Shown piece after piece: positions 8,254 through 16,525 of a DNA stretch of 64,000 nucleotides (positions within the stretch are counted from its first letter, which is position 1; each line of letters starts with the position of its first letter). Source of the stretch: Lachnospiraceae bacterium GAM79. GTDB lineage: Bacteria; Bacillota; Clostridia; Lachnospirales; Lachnospiraceae. A program made the translations under genes and the position numbers. The notes below the pieces were generated by a model, which did no database searches, was not told the origin of the DNA, and saw only the letters and a program-made list of their open reading frames with translations. The stretch lies in NCBI GenBank assembly GCA_003584705.1, contig AP018536.1:3782001-3846000 (forward strand), in the 5' to 3' direction.

Positions 8254-10172
8254 GTAGGAGGCGGTGACTAACCGCCGTCCTCTCACACCACCGTGCGTAC
8301 CGTTCGGTACACGGCGGTTTCAATAGTTGACGTGCACAGACTGATAGGCTGTGGCTAAATCGTAAAAGCCACTGTTTATCAGTCTTTCTTTATTCAGCGC
8401 CCAAATCACAGCTTTGTTATTACTGATATACCAATACTTTCTGCGACTGTTTGCTATTGTTGCCGCATAGTGTTCTGGAATTCCCAGCTTGACTAGATTC
8501 TTATATTTCGTTCTCGGTTTCTTCCACTGTTTCCATATACACATACGTATTCTGTGATAGAGCCATCCATTGATGTCATCTATGTTGTTCTTCATACTTG
8601 CAATTCCGTAGTAGTTAAGCCATCCCCTCGCATACACCTTGATTTTCTCAAGGCTTAGCTTGATTGACTGCCATCGTTTACGGGAAGATAACTCTTTCAG
8701 TCTAGACTTGAACTTCTTCCATGACTTCAGATGAACTCTGACATAAATGCCTTTTCCGTTCCTTCCCAATGCAAAGCCAAGGAATTTAAAATTTCGGATT
8801 GCAAACACGCTGACAGTACGGCTCTTTTCTCGGTTGACTGTAAGTTTCAGCCTCTCCTCAAGATATTTTGTACTGCTTTCCAAGAGTCTCTCTGATGCCC
8901 GCCTGCTCTTTGCAAGAAGCACGATGTCATCTGCATATCTTATGCATGGAACACCTCTTTTCAGGAATTCCTGGTCGAACTCATTGAGGTAGACATTTGC
9001 CAGCAATGGTGATAGGTTTCCACCTTGTGGTGAGCCTTCCTCTGTGTCAATGACCACTCCGTTTCCCATTACACCGCTCTTCAAATAGCGCTTTATCAAC
9101 TGTACTACACGTTCATCTTTTACATTCTTCCGGAGAAGATTGATGAGAATTTCGTGATTAAGAGTATCGAAGTACTTTAACAAGTCAAGGACTACAGCAA
9201 ATGTATAGCCTTGTTCTGCATACTCCTTAACCTTAAGTATTGCATCTTTTGCACTTCTGTTCGGACGATAGCCATAGCTACCATCTGCAAACAGCGGTTC
9301 ATAGATTGGCACTAACTGTTGGGTTATTGCCTGTTGAAGTGTACGGTCTACCACTGTTGGTATGCCAAGCTTTCGCACACCACCATCTGGTTTGGGAATC
9401 GTGGCTCGTCTTACTGGAGATGGAGTATACTTTCCACGATAAATGCGGTCGGTTATCTCTTGTTGATGTTCCTTTAGATATGGAAGAGCCTCCTCAATGG
9501 TCATGCCATCAATTCCCGGTGCTCCCTTGTTTGCCTTAACTCTCTTATACGCTCTGTTAAAGTTGTCTTTATACAGTATCGCTTCCAAAAGTCTCGGCTG
9601 TGCACTGTCTCTTTCTTTCCATATCCGATTGAATGACCTGGACGCTTTCACATACCCTTCATGTTCCGCATTATCTCTTTGCGAACAGCCATTGTTTTCA
9701 ATGTTTTCTGCCATAGACGGTCATTCCTCCTTTCTCGGTCATACTCAAGACTCCTACTGATTCGGTCCTTCACCTCGAACGGAACTTGTTCCGTTTGGCT
9801 ACTATGACCTCTGCTGACTTCTGTGCGTTCAGCATTGCTTTATGCAATGGTTGCCTCTTTCAAGGCGTACCGCACAGACCTCCCTAGGTACCACACGTTT
9901 CTTCCTCTCCATCCATCTGCCTCATTTATCATGCATGATTCCGTGTAGTTATTGGGCTTCGATTTGGCGTGCAACCTTACCCTCATGCATAACCTCATAT
10001 AAGATTTCTGTCCGTCAGACCAGAGATTTGCCCATGAGTTAGTATTTTCCTCACATCCAGCTTCCTTCAGATTCCACCTCACGATGGACACCCTTGCCTT
10101 CGGCTATATCCTTCCCACTACCGGGCGGATTCGGGACTTTAACCCGTTAGAAACGTGCGCCGCTAGGCGCAC
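8254..10172 (-). mobile_element. Group II intron (minus strand)
   Basis: Read on the minus strand, the element starts GTGCGCCTAGCGGCGCAC, matching the group II 5' consensus GUGYG. It contains about 450 bases of structured RNA before the maturase gene. It ends with a domain V-like hairpin (plus 8287-8320, stem arms ACCGCCGTGTACC and GGTACGCACGGTGGT on the minus strand) and a domain VI-like hairpin ending in TCCTAC. The 3' end at 8254 and 5' end at 10172 are estimates: GTGTG two bases further out would also fit. The insertion point lies 5-6 bases after the T-run of the hsp20 terminator and in the same orientation. That is the target preference known for bacterial class C (IIC) introns. Confidence 0.8.
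8320..9714 (-). CDS. ltrA: Group II intron reverse transcriptase/maturase
   Basis: 464 residues encoded inside the intron. The order is an N-terminal RT0 region (KANKGAPGIDGMTIEEALPYL), RT fingers and palm with catalytic IRYADDIVLL, SPQGGNLSPLLANVYL, and a C-terminal maturase X/thumb region (WLNYYGIASM, RRIRMCIWKQWKKPRTKYKNL). No HNH endonuclease domain follows, as in class C, D and E intron proteins. The protein splices the intron and reverse-transcribes it at the target. RT motif 3 reads VVLDLLKYFDTLNH where most relatives have LE or LK before the KYFD. The metal-binding Asp is present, so activity is plausible. The frame is intact. Confidence 0.95.
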   Translation of the reverse strand: MAENIENNGCSQRDNAEHEGYVKASRSFNRIWKERDSAQPRLLEAILYKDNFNRAYKRVKANKGAPGIDGMTIEEALPYLKEHQQEITDRIYRGKYTPSPVRRATIPKPDGGVRKLGIPTVVDRTLQQAITQQLVPIYEPLFADGSYGYRPNRSAKDAILKVKEYAEQGYTFAVVLDLLKYFDTLNHEILINLLRKNVKDERVVQLIKRYLKSGVMGNGVVIDTEEGSPQGGNLSPLLANVYLNEFDQEFLKRGVPCIRYADDIVLLAKSRRASERLLESSTKYLEERLKLTVNREKSRTVSVFAIRNFKFLGFALGRNGKGIYVRVHLKSWKKFKSRLKELSSRKRWQSIKLSLEKIKVYARGWLNYYGIASMKNNIDDINGWLYHRIRMCIWKQWKKPRTKYKNLVKLGIPEHYAATIANSRRKYWYISNNKAVIWALNKERLINSGFYDLATAYQSVHVNY

Positions 10173-10177
10173 ACGCA

Positions 10178-10212
10178 AAAAACCGCTGCCCCTTACGGGG
10201 CAACGGTTTTTG
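10178..10212 (-). terminator. hsp20 rho-independent terminator, intron target
   Basis: Stem AAAAACCG-TGCCCC / GGGGCA-CGGTTTTT with loop TTAC. On the minus strand it is followed by TTTTTTGCGT and then the intron 5' end. It lies 12 bases after the hsp20 stop codon. Confidence 0.85.
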
Positions 10213-10223
10213 TATTCAAAGGA

Positions 10224-10688
10224 TTATCCCTCAATAGCGATGTATTTATTGGTCTCTACCGCAGGCTTTGCTTCCTTCTTAGGAACATTCAGAGTCAAGA
10301 TACCATGTTTGAACTCGCCCTTGATATCCTCCTGAGTCAGGTTGTCACCAACATAGAAGCTACGCTGGCAAGCTCCGGCATAACGCTCCTTGCGGATGTA
10401 TTTACCGGTCTTCTTCTCCTGCTCATCCTCATCCAGACCTTTGGCAGCCTCAATGGTCAGATAACCATCCTCCAGAGAAACCTTGATCTCATCTTTCTTG
10501 AAGCCGGGCAGATCAACGATCAACTCATAGTTGTCATCGGTCTCCTTGATATCGGTCTTCATTACATTATGTGCATGTCTGCCATACAGTTTCTTCTCTA
10601 TCTGATTCTCTGCTCTGTTGTCAAAGAAAGGTACATCATCAAAAAAGTCATCAAATAAGTTCTCTCCAAAAATGCTAGGTAATAACAT
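10224..10688 (-). CDS. hsp20: Small heat shock protein, Hsp20/alpha-crystallin family
   Basis: 154 residues. The N-terminal segment MLLPSIFGENLFDDFFDD and the alpha-crystallin domain (VMKTDIKETDDNYELIVDLPGFKKDEIKV through the conserved G-x-L turn HGILTLNVPK) are the usual Hsp20 layout, and the length is normal. These are ATP-independent holdases that bind unfolding proteins as oligomers. RBS AAAGGAGAG lies 8 bases before the ATG. A near-consensus sigma-A promoter and a structured leader of roughly 140 bases precede it, and a strong terminator follows. No CIRCE operator (TTAGCACTC) was seen. Confidence 0.93.
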   Translation of the reverse strand: MLLPSIFGENLFDDFFDDVPFFDNRAENQIEKKLYGRHAHNVMKTDIKETDDNYELIVDLPGFKKDEIKVSLEDGYLTIEAAKGLDEDEQEKKTGKYIRKERYAGACQRSFYVGDNLTQEDIKGEFKHGILTLNVPKKEAKPAVETNKYIAIEG

Positions 10689-10839
10689 AAGTCATCTCTC
10701 CTTTTCTATTAAACATATGTCGGTGTCTTTCGATACCTCTTACCTTTTGTCCTCCGGCAACCACCGGAGAATTTCGGAACCTGTCAGAGGATCTTCGATC
10801 AATCTCTTGATCTTTCTTCCTCTCCCTTGTTCTATTTGT

Positions 10840-10868
10840 ACTATAACACGCATATATAAGTATGTCAA
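10840..10868 (-). promoter_or_regulatory. hsp20 promoter
   Basis: On the minus strand TTGACA (10868-10863), a 17-base spacer and TATAGT (10845-10840). This is close to the sigma-A consensus. The leader to the start codon at 10688 is about 140 bases and holds two hairpins: GATCAA/TTGATC near 10800 and CTCCGG/CCGGAG near 10765. Confidence 0.75.
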
Positions 10869-10908
10869 TTAAGGAAAAATTATATAATTATAAATTAAAA
10901 ATAAACTG

Positions 10909-10957
10909 CAAAAAAGAACCAGAACACTGTGATCCACAGTACTCCGGTTCTTTTTTA
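10909..10957. terminator. Bidirectional terminator downstream of the lipoprotein gene
   Basis: Inverted repeat AAAAAAGAACC ... GGTTCTTTTTT with an inner stem ACTGTG/CACAGT. It is A-rich on one side and T-rich on the other, so it could work on both strands. It lies about 37 bases after the DUF4352-like gene. Confidence 0.8.
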
Positions 10958-10993
10958 CAGGCAAAACCGCCAGTCTTACTTATTTGTTTTCTC

Positions 10994-11575
10994 TTACTTA
11001 TCCTTTGCAGTAAAGAATACGAAGAATACATCTCCCTCAGTGTCATTGGAGAACTGCTCCAGATAAGAAATGGAATAATCCTTGGAATCTTCCGGTACTT
11101 CATATACCAGCAGACCGGTTTTCTCTTCGTTAACACCCAGATCATACTCTTCCGGCAGCTGTTCGTCACTTACAGTGTTACCATAGTAGGTGATAGGTGC
11201 AGCGTATGCGTCATCGTTATCATCATCGCCCCACTGGATCTGGAAATCGGTGTCATACATGGTAACGGTAGAACGATCGGTGTTCTTAACGGTTACTTCT
11301 GCTACTAACAGCTTATTTCCCTCGGAAGGGGTATATCCTTCATAGTCATTGCAGGTATATGCGCTGTTTACAGTGTAATCGAAGAAGTAAGTTCTCATTA
11401 CATCTCCCATACGTCCTTCTGCATAGCCGTCATCATCTGCGGTTACCACACCACTCTTGCTGCTGGTATTGGATCCGGAACTTGCAATATTCTGAATTGC
11501 GCTGTCTACAGGACCACATCCTACCAGACTAAATGCCAGTACAGTTGCTACAATAATTCCAACAAATTTTTTCAT
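10994..11575 (-). CDS. Lipoprotein with DUF4352/telokin-like immunoglobulin fold
   Basis: 193 residues from the start chosen at MKKFVGIIV, because GAGGGAG lies 6 bases upstream; an upstream in-frame start would add 16 polar residues. Lipobox LVGC is followed by a Ser/Thr/Asn linker. The globular part (LLVAEVTVKNTDRSTVTMYDTDFQIQWGDDD and TGLLVYEVPEDSKDYSISYL) matches the DUF4352 pattern of cell-surface beta-sandwich proteins. It should be anchored outside the membrane; the ligand is unknown. It stands alone between two terminators or promoters. Confidence 0.75.
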   Translation of the reverse strand: MKKFVGIIVATVLAFSLVGCGPVDSAIQNIASSGSNTSSKSGVVTADDDGYAEGRMGDVMRTYFFDYTVNSAYTCNDYEGYTPSEGNKLLVAEVTVKNTDRSTVTMYDTDFQIQWGDDDNDDAYAAPITYYGNTVSDEQLPEEYDLGVNEEKTGLLVYEVPEDSKDYSISYLEQFSNDTEGDVFFVFFTAKDK

Positions 11576-11693
11576 TTTCTTTCTCCCTCTCATAACCCTT
11601 ATTGTGCATGCAGTCATCTGCACGCGAAGCTAGTATAACACACAAAATGGCAGAATGCAACGCTTTATTGCGCTACTTTGCGAATGTAAGTGC

Positions 11694-12158
11694 TTACTCA
11701 CGGGTCAGACGCAGGATCACATCGCTGTGTTCCGGATATTTTTCCAATAGTTTTTTCCGTTCAAACAGTTCAAATTCTTCATATTTAAAACAGGGTGAAA
11801 CCATACAGCCCACCAGACTGAAACCCTCTTCCTCCATGGCAGACCCGAAGATCATTCCCTTCGGAACCAGTACCTGCGGGACTTCTCCCTTTTCCAGGTC
11901 CAGCCCAAGTTTCGCCGCTGTGAGTTTTCCGGCCTCATCGATCATATAAATCGTCAACGCATTGCCGTCATGATAATACCATACCTCATCCGACTTCAGG
12001 CGATGAAAATGGGACACTTCCCCCTTTGCCAGCATAAAATAAATGCTGCTCCACAGGTTCCTCTCTTCTTTTTCCAGCAGGCATTCCTTGAAATAACCGC
12101 CCTCCACATGGGGCTCCATTTCCAGATGCTCTATATAATATTCCGCTGAATGCTTCAT
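11694..12158 (-). CDS. Cupin superfamily protein (DUF985/Cupin_5)
   Basis: 154 residues starting MKHSAEYYIEHLEMEPHVEG. The family markers HVEGGYFKE, SIYFMLAKGEVSHFHRLKSDEVWYYHDG and PKGMIFGSAMEEEGFSLVGCMVSPCF are present. His residues in SHFHRL and the acidic DEVW are the expected metal/ligand site of this small cupin group. The reaction is not established for the family. RBS GGAGGGATAAGAGT precedes the ATG. It is transcribed divergently from luxS. Confidence 0.85.
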   Translation of the reverse strand: MKHSAEYYIEHLEMEPHVEGGYFKECLLEKEERNLWSSIYFMLAKGEVSHFHRLKSDEVWYYHDGNALTIYMIDEAGKLTAAKLGLDLEKGEVPQVLVPKGMIFGSAMEEEGFSLVGCMVSPCFKYEEFELFERKKLLEKYPEHSDVILRLTRE

Positions 12159-12262
12159 ACTCTTATCCCTCCGGCTATTTTCTTTTCTACTGAATTAGTG
12201 TATACTATGCAGAGAAAAAGCGCAATTATTAACCTGAAAGATTGTGCGGAATGGAGAATATC

Positions 12263-12742
12263 ATGGAAAAAATAGCAAGCTTCACCATTGACCATATCAA
12301 GCTTCAGCCCGGTGTCTATGTATCCCGCAAGGATCACATCGGTGCAGAGGTCATCACCACTTTCGATCTGCGTATGACCAGTCCCAACGAAGAGCCTGTG
12401 ATGAATACCGCAGAAGTACACACCATCGAGCATCTGGGTGCAACTTTCCTGCGCAATCATCCGGAATACAAGGACAAGACCGTCTACTTCGGCCCCATGG
12501 GATGCCGTACCGGCTTCTATCTGCTGCTGGCCGGAGATCTCTCTTCTAAGGATATTGTTCCTCTGATGGTGGAAATGTTTGAATTCATCCGCGATTACAA
12601 GGGTGAGGTACCCGGTGCTTCTCCCAAAGACTGCGGCAACTATCTGGATATGAATCTGGGTATGGCCAACTATCTGGCAAAACGCTATCTGGATAATGTG
12701 CTGTACGGCATTGACGACAGCCGTCTGGTATATCCGGAGTGA
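12263..12742 (+). CDS. luxS: S-ribosylhomocysteine lyase (AI-2 synthase)
   Basis: 159 residues. It cleaves S-ribosylhomocysteine to homocysteine and DPD, the precursor of autoinducer-2. The metal ligands His53, His57 and Cys124 (HTIEHL and DCGNY) and catalytic Glu56 and Cys81 (MGCRTG) are all present, with normal family length. The start was placed at the second ATG because GGAG lies 6 bases before it. The next gene, 33 bases downstream, is the nucleosidase that makes the LuxS substrate, so both steps of the activated methyl cycle lie together. Confidence 0.96.
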   Translation: MEKIASFTIDHIKLQPGVYVSRKDHIGAEVITTFDLRMTSPNEEPVMNTAEVHTIEHLGATFLRNHPEYKDKTVYFGPMGCRTGFYLLLAGDLSSKDIVPLMVEMFEFIRDYKGEVPGASPKDCGNYLDMNLGMANYLAKRYLDNVLYGIDDSRLVYPE

Positions 12743-12775
12743 TTACAATTATTTAAGAAAGAACAGGAAACACAC

Positions 12776-13474
12776 ATGAAAAAAATCGGAATCATCGGTG
12801 CCATGGAGCTGGAAGTGGAAACTCTCAAGGCTCACATGACCACCACTAATATCACGACCAAAGCAAATATGGAATTTCACGAGGGTACCCTGAACGGTAC
12901 TCCCGTAGTCATCGTCCGCAGTGGTGTCGGCAAAGTCAATGCCGCTCTCTGCGTACAGATTCTGGCAGACCTTTTTCAGGTCACTGCCATCATCAACACC
13001 GGTGTGGCAGGATCCCTGAATGCCGCTCTGGACATCGGAGATATTCTGATCTCCAAGGATGCCCTGCACCATGATGTAGATGCCACCATTTTCGGTTACA
13101 AGCCTGGGGAAGTTCCCCAGCTGGGATGTCGGGAATTCCTTGCAGATGAGCATCTTATCGAGGTTGCTGCCAGCACCTGTCAGGAGGTCAATCCGGACAT
13201 TCACGTTCATACCGGGCGTGTAGTCAGCGGAGATCAGTTCATTTCCAGCAAAGAAGTCAAGGACCGACTGATCAAAGAATTTCAGGGGGACTGTGCCGAG
13301 ATGGAGGGGGCTTCCATTGCCCACGGTGCTTACCTGAACGGTATTCCCTTTGTCATCATCCGTGCCATTTCCGACAAGGCGGATGACAGTGCCGAGATGG
13401 ATTATCCTACCTTTGAAAAGGCCGCAGCGCTCCACTCCGCCAAGCTGGTAGAGGCTATGATGCCCCGGATCTGA
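12776..13474 (+). CDS. mtnN: 5'-methylthioadenosine/S-adenosylhomocysteine nucleosidase
   Basis: 232 residues. It hydrolyses SAH to S-ribosylhomocysteine and adenine, and MTA to methylthioribose. Visible family features: the start MKKIGIIGAMELEVE (catalytic Glu), SGVGKVNAALCVQ, INTGVAGSLN, AEMEGASIAH (substrate-binding Met-Glu) and ISDKAD (catalytic Asp). Length is normal. It directly follows luxS and supplies its substrate; co-transcription is likely. Alternative name pfs. Confidence 0.95.
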   Translation: MKKIGIIGAMELEVETLKAHMTTTNITTKANMEFHEGTLNGTPVVIVRSGVGKVNAALCVQILADLFQVTAIINTGVAGSLNAALDIGDILISKDALHHDVDATIFGYKPGEVPQLGCREFLADEHLIEVAASTCQEVNPDIHVHTGRVVSGDQFISSKEVKDRLIKEFQGDCAEMEGASIAHGAYLNGIPFVIIRAISDKADDSAEMDYPTFEKAAALHSAKLVEAMMPRI

Positions 13475-13541
13475 TCCGGGCGGCTGTCCTGTGGATCGAA
13501 AACAATGCCTGCTGCACAGACTTTGCAGGCAATAGAAAGGC

Positions 13542-14588
13542 ATGCATATTAACATGAAAAAAGAAAAGAAATACATTGAATATATCTTAAAACAGGCCGA
13601 AGCCCTGCTGGCTATCGACAGCCCTTCCGGCTTCACGGAAAAAGTAACGGATTACCTCTGTGAAGAGTACAAGCGCCTCGGCTACAAACCGGTCAAGACC
13701 AAAAAGGGCGGCGTTCTCGTAGAGATCGGCGGTAAAGACAACGCAGTTCTGACCATGGCCCATGTAGACACGCTGGGCGGCATGGTGGCAGAGATCAAGA
13801 GCAACGGCCGTCTCCGTCTGACTAAGGTCGGCGGCTTAAACGCCAACAATATCGAGACCGAGAACTGCCGTATCTATACGCTGGACGGCAAAGTATACGA
13901 AGGCACCGTACAGCTGACGGATGCTTCCATCCATGTCAACGGCGATTACCAGAGGTCCGAGCGTACCTTCGATTCCGTGGAAGTCCTGCTGGATGAAAAG
14001 GTATCTTCCAGGGAAGATGTCAAGGCACTGGGTATTGAGAACGGTTCCTTCGTCTGCATGGATCCCCGGACCCGCATCACGGAGTCCGGTTACATCAAGA
14101 GCCGTTTTCTGGATGACAAGCTCAGCACCGCTATTCTGCTTGGCTTCGCAAAATATGTAAAAGACGAGGATCTGAAGCTGTCCCGTAAGGTCTACCAACA
14201 TATCACGGTCTTCGAGGAAGTGGGTCACGGTGCCTGCGCTTCCGCTCCGGAAGATGTGGAGGAACTGCTGTCCGTAGATATGGGTTGCGTCGGAGAGGGT
14301 CTGGAATGCACGGATCGTCAGGTATCCATCTGCGTCAAGGACGGCCACGGACCTTATCATTATGATGTGGTCAAAGGGCTGATCCAGGCTGCAAAAGACA
14401 ATCATATCGACTACGCCGCAGATGTTTACCCCTACTACGGCTCCGATGCTGATGCCGCATTAAGCGCCGGTATTGATGCCAGACACGGACTCATCGGCCC
14501 AGGTGTCTACGCTTCCCACGGCTACGAGCGTTCCCACAAGGATGCAGTTGCCGCAACGCTGGAATTGTTGAAGGCTTATCTGGCATAA
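13542..14588 (+). CDS. M42 family metallopeptidase (glutamyl aminopeptidase/PepA-like)
   Basis: 348 residues. Metal ligands of the M42 di-zinc site are visible: His in MAHVDTLG, Asp in SRFLDDKLS, Glu-Glu in VFEEVGHG, Asp in VDMG and His in YASHGYERSH. The protein is expected to be a cytoplasmic, tetrahedral aminopeptidase trimming peptides. Two starts are possible: ATG at 13542 has an AAAGG only one base away, and ATG at 13554 (MKKEKKYIEY) has it 13 bases away. Neither is ideal. It follows luxS-mtnN on the same strand with about 67 bases between and ends at a strong terminator. Confidence 0.9.
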   Translation: MHINMKKEKKYIEYILKQAEALLAIDSPSGFTEKVTDYLCEEYKRLGYKPVKTKKGGVLVEIGGKDNAVLTMAHVDTLGGMVAEIKSNGRLRLTKVGGLNANNIETENCRIYTLDGKVYEGTVQLTDASIHVNGDYQRSERTFDSVEVLLDEKVSSREDVKALGIENGSFVCMDPRTRITESGYIKSRFLDDKLSTAILLGFAKYVKDEDLKLSRKVYQHITVFEEVGHGACASAPEDVEELLSVDMGCVGEGLECTDRQVSICVKDGHGPYHYDVVKGLIQAAKDNHIDYAADVYPYYGSDADAALSAGIDARHGLIGPGVYASHGYERSHKDAVAATLELLKAYLA

Positions 14589-14610
14589 CTCCAAATATAA
14601 ATTGCACATA

Positions 14611-14667
14611 AAAAGCAGTCCGGAGACCAGCAGATTTTCTATCTTCTGCCAGTTCCGGACTGCTTTT
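14611..14667. terminator. Terminator between convergent M42 peptidase and GtrA genes
   Basis: 14-bp perfect inverted repeat AAAAGCAGTCCGGA / TCCGGACTGCTTTT with a 29-base loop that itself pairs (CAGCAGA/TCTGCC). Likely bidirectional. Confidence 0.85.
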
Positions 14668-14692
14668 ATAATACTCTTGCAAGTTAATATAT

Positions 14693-15157
14693 TTATTTTG
14701 CCTCTTCTGCTCCGCCGTCTTTTTTCTTGTTGAATACGAACAGCTTGCTGAATACATAGTTGCCGATGATGACCAGAACTGCGGAGATCAGGGTTGCCAC
14801 CAGCAGATTTACACCGATTGCGGTCAGTACCTGCATCACTACCATATCCAGGATCAGCGTGGATACTCTGGAAAGTACGAATTTCGGTGCTTCGGACAGC
14901 ATCGGAGCATTGCTCTTGAATACAAACTTACGGTTGGTAAAATATGCGAAAATGACACCCGCCGTCCAGTTGATAACACTTAATACAACATTCTGAAAGG
15001 GTGTTGGATACATTGTGTTGTCAAATAACAGGAAGTTTGCCAGGAATTTTGCTGCCCAGGATACGACCGTGGTCAGTCCGCCTACGATCAGGTATGCAAT
15101 GATCTCTTCATACTTGATCCAAAGTGCCTTTATTTTTTCTACCATATTGTTCCTCAT
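14693..15157 (-). CDS. GtrA family membrane protein
   Basis: 154 residues with four predicted transmembrane helices. It has the GtrA hallmarks YLIVGGLTTVVSWAAKF near the N-terminus, NRKFVFKS in the central loop and NYVFSKLFVF at the end. GtrA proteins are thought to help flip or handle polyprenyl-linked sugars for surface polysaccharides. No glycosyltransferase partner is adjacent. A 210-base stretch upstream (15158-15368) holds no gene that I can see. Confidence 0.88.
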   Translation of the reverse strand: MRNNMVEKIKALWIKYEEIIAYLIVGGLTTVVSWAAKFLANFLLFDNTMYPTPFQNVVLSVINWTAGVIFAYFTNRKFVFKSNAPMLSEAPKFVLSRVSTLILDMVVMQVLTAIGVNLLVATLISAVLVIIGNYVFSKLFVFNKKKDGGAEEAK

Positions 15158-15368
15158 TTCTCTGTGCTAAGGTTAACAAAACTATTCAGAACCCCATTCG
15201 CAAAATCGCCTCTGCGTGGCTTTCTTTTTGCTCATGTGGTTACTTCGCCCTATAAATAGTTAACTACAAATAACAAATATACACAAATATCCCCTTAAAT
15301 GCAAGCATTCCAAAGACATTTGTGTATATCTTAATCACTGTTTATGAAATTCTATACCACCGTATGGC

Positions 15369-16331
15369 TTATAAATTTACCACGTTACGGTTCTCACCAC
15401 GCATAAATGCCTTAATGTTCTCGTAGACGCCCTGTACGCAACGGGTACGTGCCTCCACGCTGGCCCATGCCAGGTGCGGTGTGATGATCAGCTTGTTACT
15501 GTCTTTTAACTGGCTTAAAGGATTAGATAACTCCAAAGGCTCCTTTTCCAGGACATCCAGACCTGCTGCCTGAATCTCTCCGGCCACCAGTGCTTCATAG
15601 AGATCAGCGTTATTTACCACGGGGCCTCTTGCCACATTGATGAGGATTGCTGTCTTTTTCATCTTACGAAGGGCTTCCTTATCAATGAAATTACGGGATA
15701 AGTCACTTAACGGACAATGCAGGGACAGGAAATCGCTCTCTTTTAACAGGGTATCCTTGTCCACCTGCGGATAATCCGTACAGGTGCTCTTGCCCGTGAT
15801 GGAATAAAAGATTACCTTACAGCCGAAAGCGGTAGCGATCGCTGCGGCTCTCCTGCCGATATTCCCCATTCCTACAATGCCCCATGTCTTACCTTCTAAT
15901 TCATAAAAAGGTCTGTCAAAATTAGAAAAACGATCCTGTGCACTGTAAGCGCCGGATTTTACATATTCATCATAGTAGGGCAGCTTCTGGCTCAATGCCA
16001 GCGCCAGAGTAAACGTATGCTGGGCTACCATGGCGGTGGAATAATCGACCACATTTGCCACCTTGATTCCTCTGGACCTGCAATATGCCAGATCACAGTT
16101 GTCGTATCCGGTAGCAAGCTCACAGATCAGCTTCACATTGGGGCAATCCTTCAGGGATTCCTCTTTCATGGGAGCCTTGTTGCAGACAATGACATCCGCA
16201 TCGCCCACACGCTCTGCCACTTCCTGTGCAGTAACGGTATTCGGGTAACTGGTCACTTCTCCCAATTCATTAAAGCAGTCCACCGGCACATCCGTGCCGG
16301 CGCTGTTTCTCTCCAGTAAAACAATCTTCAT
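15369..16331 (-). CDS. D-2-hydroxyacid dehydrogenase (NAD-dependent)
   Basis: About 320 residues from the start chosen at MKIVLLERNS; an earlier in-frame ATG at 16376 would add 15 basic residues. The nucleotide-binding motif VGMGNIGRRAAAIATAFGCKV and catalytic residues of the family are present: Arg in NVARGPVVN, Glu in VLEKEPL and His in ITPHLAWAS. It reduces a 2-keto acid with NADH; lactate, glycerate or hydroxypyruvate are all possible. The gene is monocistronic. Confidence 0.9.
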   Translation of the reverse strand: MKIVLLERNSAGTDVPVDCFNELGEVTSYPNTVTAQEVAERVGDADVIVCNKAPMKEESLKDCPNVKLICELATGYDNCDLAYCRSRGIKVANVVDYSTAMVAQHTFTLALALSQKLPYYDEYVKSGAYSAQDRFSNFDRPFYELEGKTWGIVGMGNIGRRAAAIATAFGCKVIFYSITGKSTCTDYPQVDKDTLLKESDFLSLHCPLSDLSRNFIDKEALRKMKKTAILINVARGPVVNNADLYEALVAGEIQAAGLDVLEKEPLELSNPLSQLKDSNKLIITPHLAWASVEARTRCVQGVYENIKAFMRGENRNVVNL

Positions 16332-16439
16332 CTCTTGCAATTTCTCCTGTCTTTTGTTTTCTTTTCGTAATAGCATAATAACATAGTAGAATAAACGATT
16401 TCTCCGGGCTATCGCCCTACTTACTTATTCCATCATACA

Positions 16440-16471
16440 GCAACAGCGTAATGAAATCAATTCATTACGCT
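16440..16471. repeat. Palindrome between pgi and dehydrogenase genes
   Basis: Inverted repeat ACAGCGTAATGAA / TTCATTACGCTGT with a 6-base loop. A T-rich run follows only on the plus strand, where there is no gene. It lies downstream of pgi, so it may still act as an mRNA end or processing site. Confidence 0.6.
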
Positions 16472-16525
16472 GTCCTTTTCTTCTTTTGAAACATATTACT
16501 GCCGGAGTGATCCCGCCTCTGTGGC

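Noticed and set aside
12749..13636. 295-residue antisense frame over mtnN and the luxS region
   Set aside because: Full overlap with confidently identified genes and no family motif; typical mirror frame in GC-richer coding DNA.
16440..16471. Palindrome as a riboswitch or terminator for pgi
   Set aside because: The T-run lies only on the opposite strand and no expression platform is seen. Left as a palindrome of unclear role.
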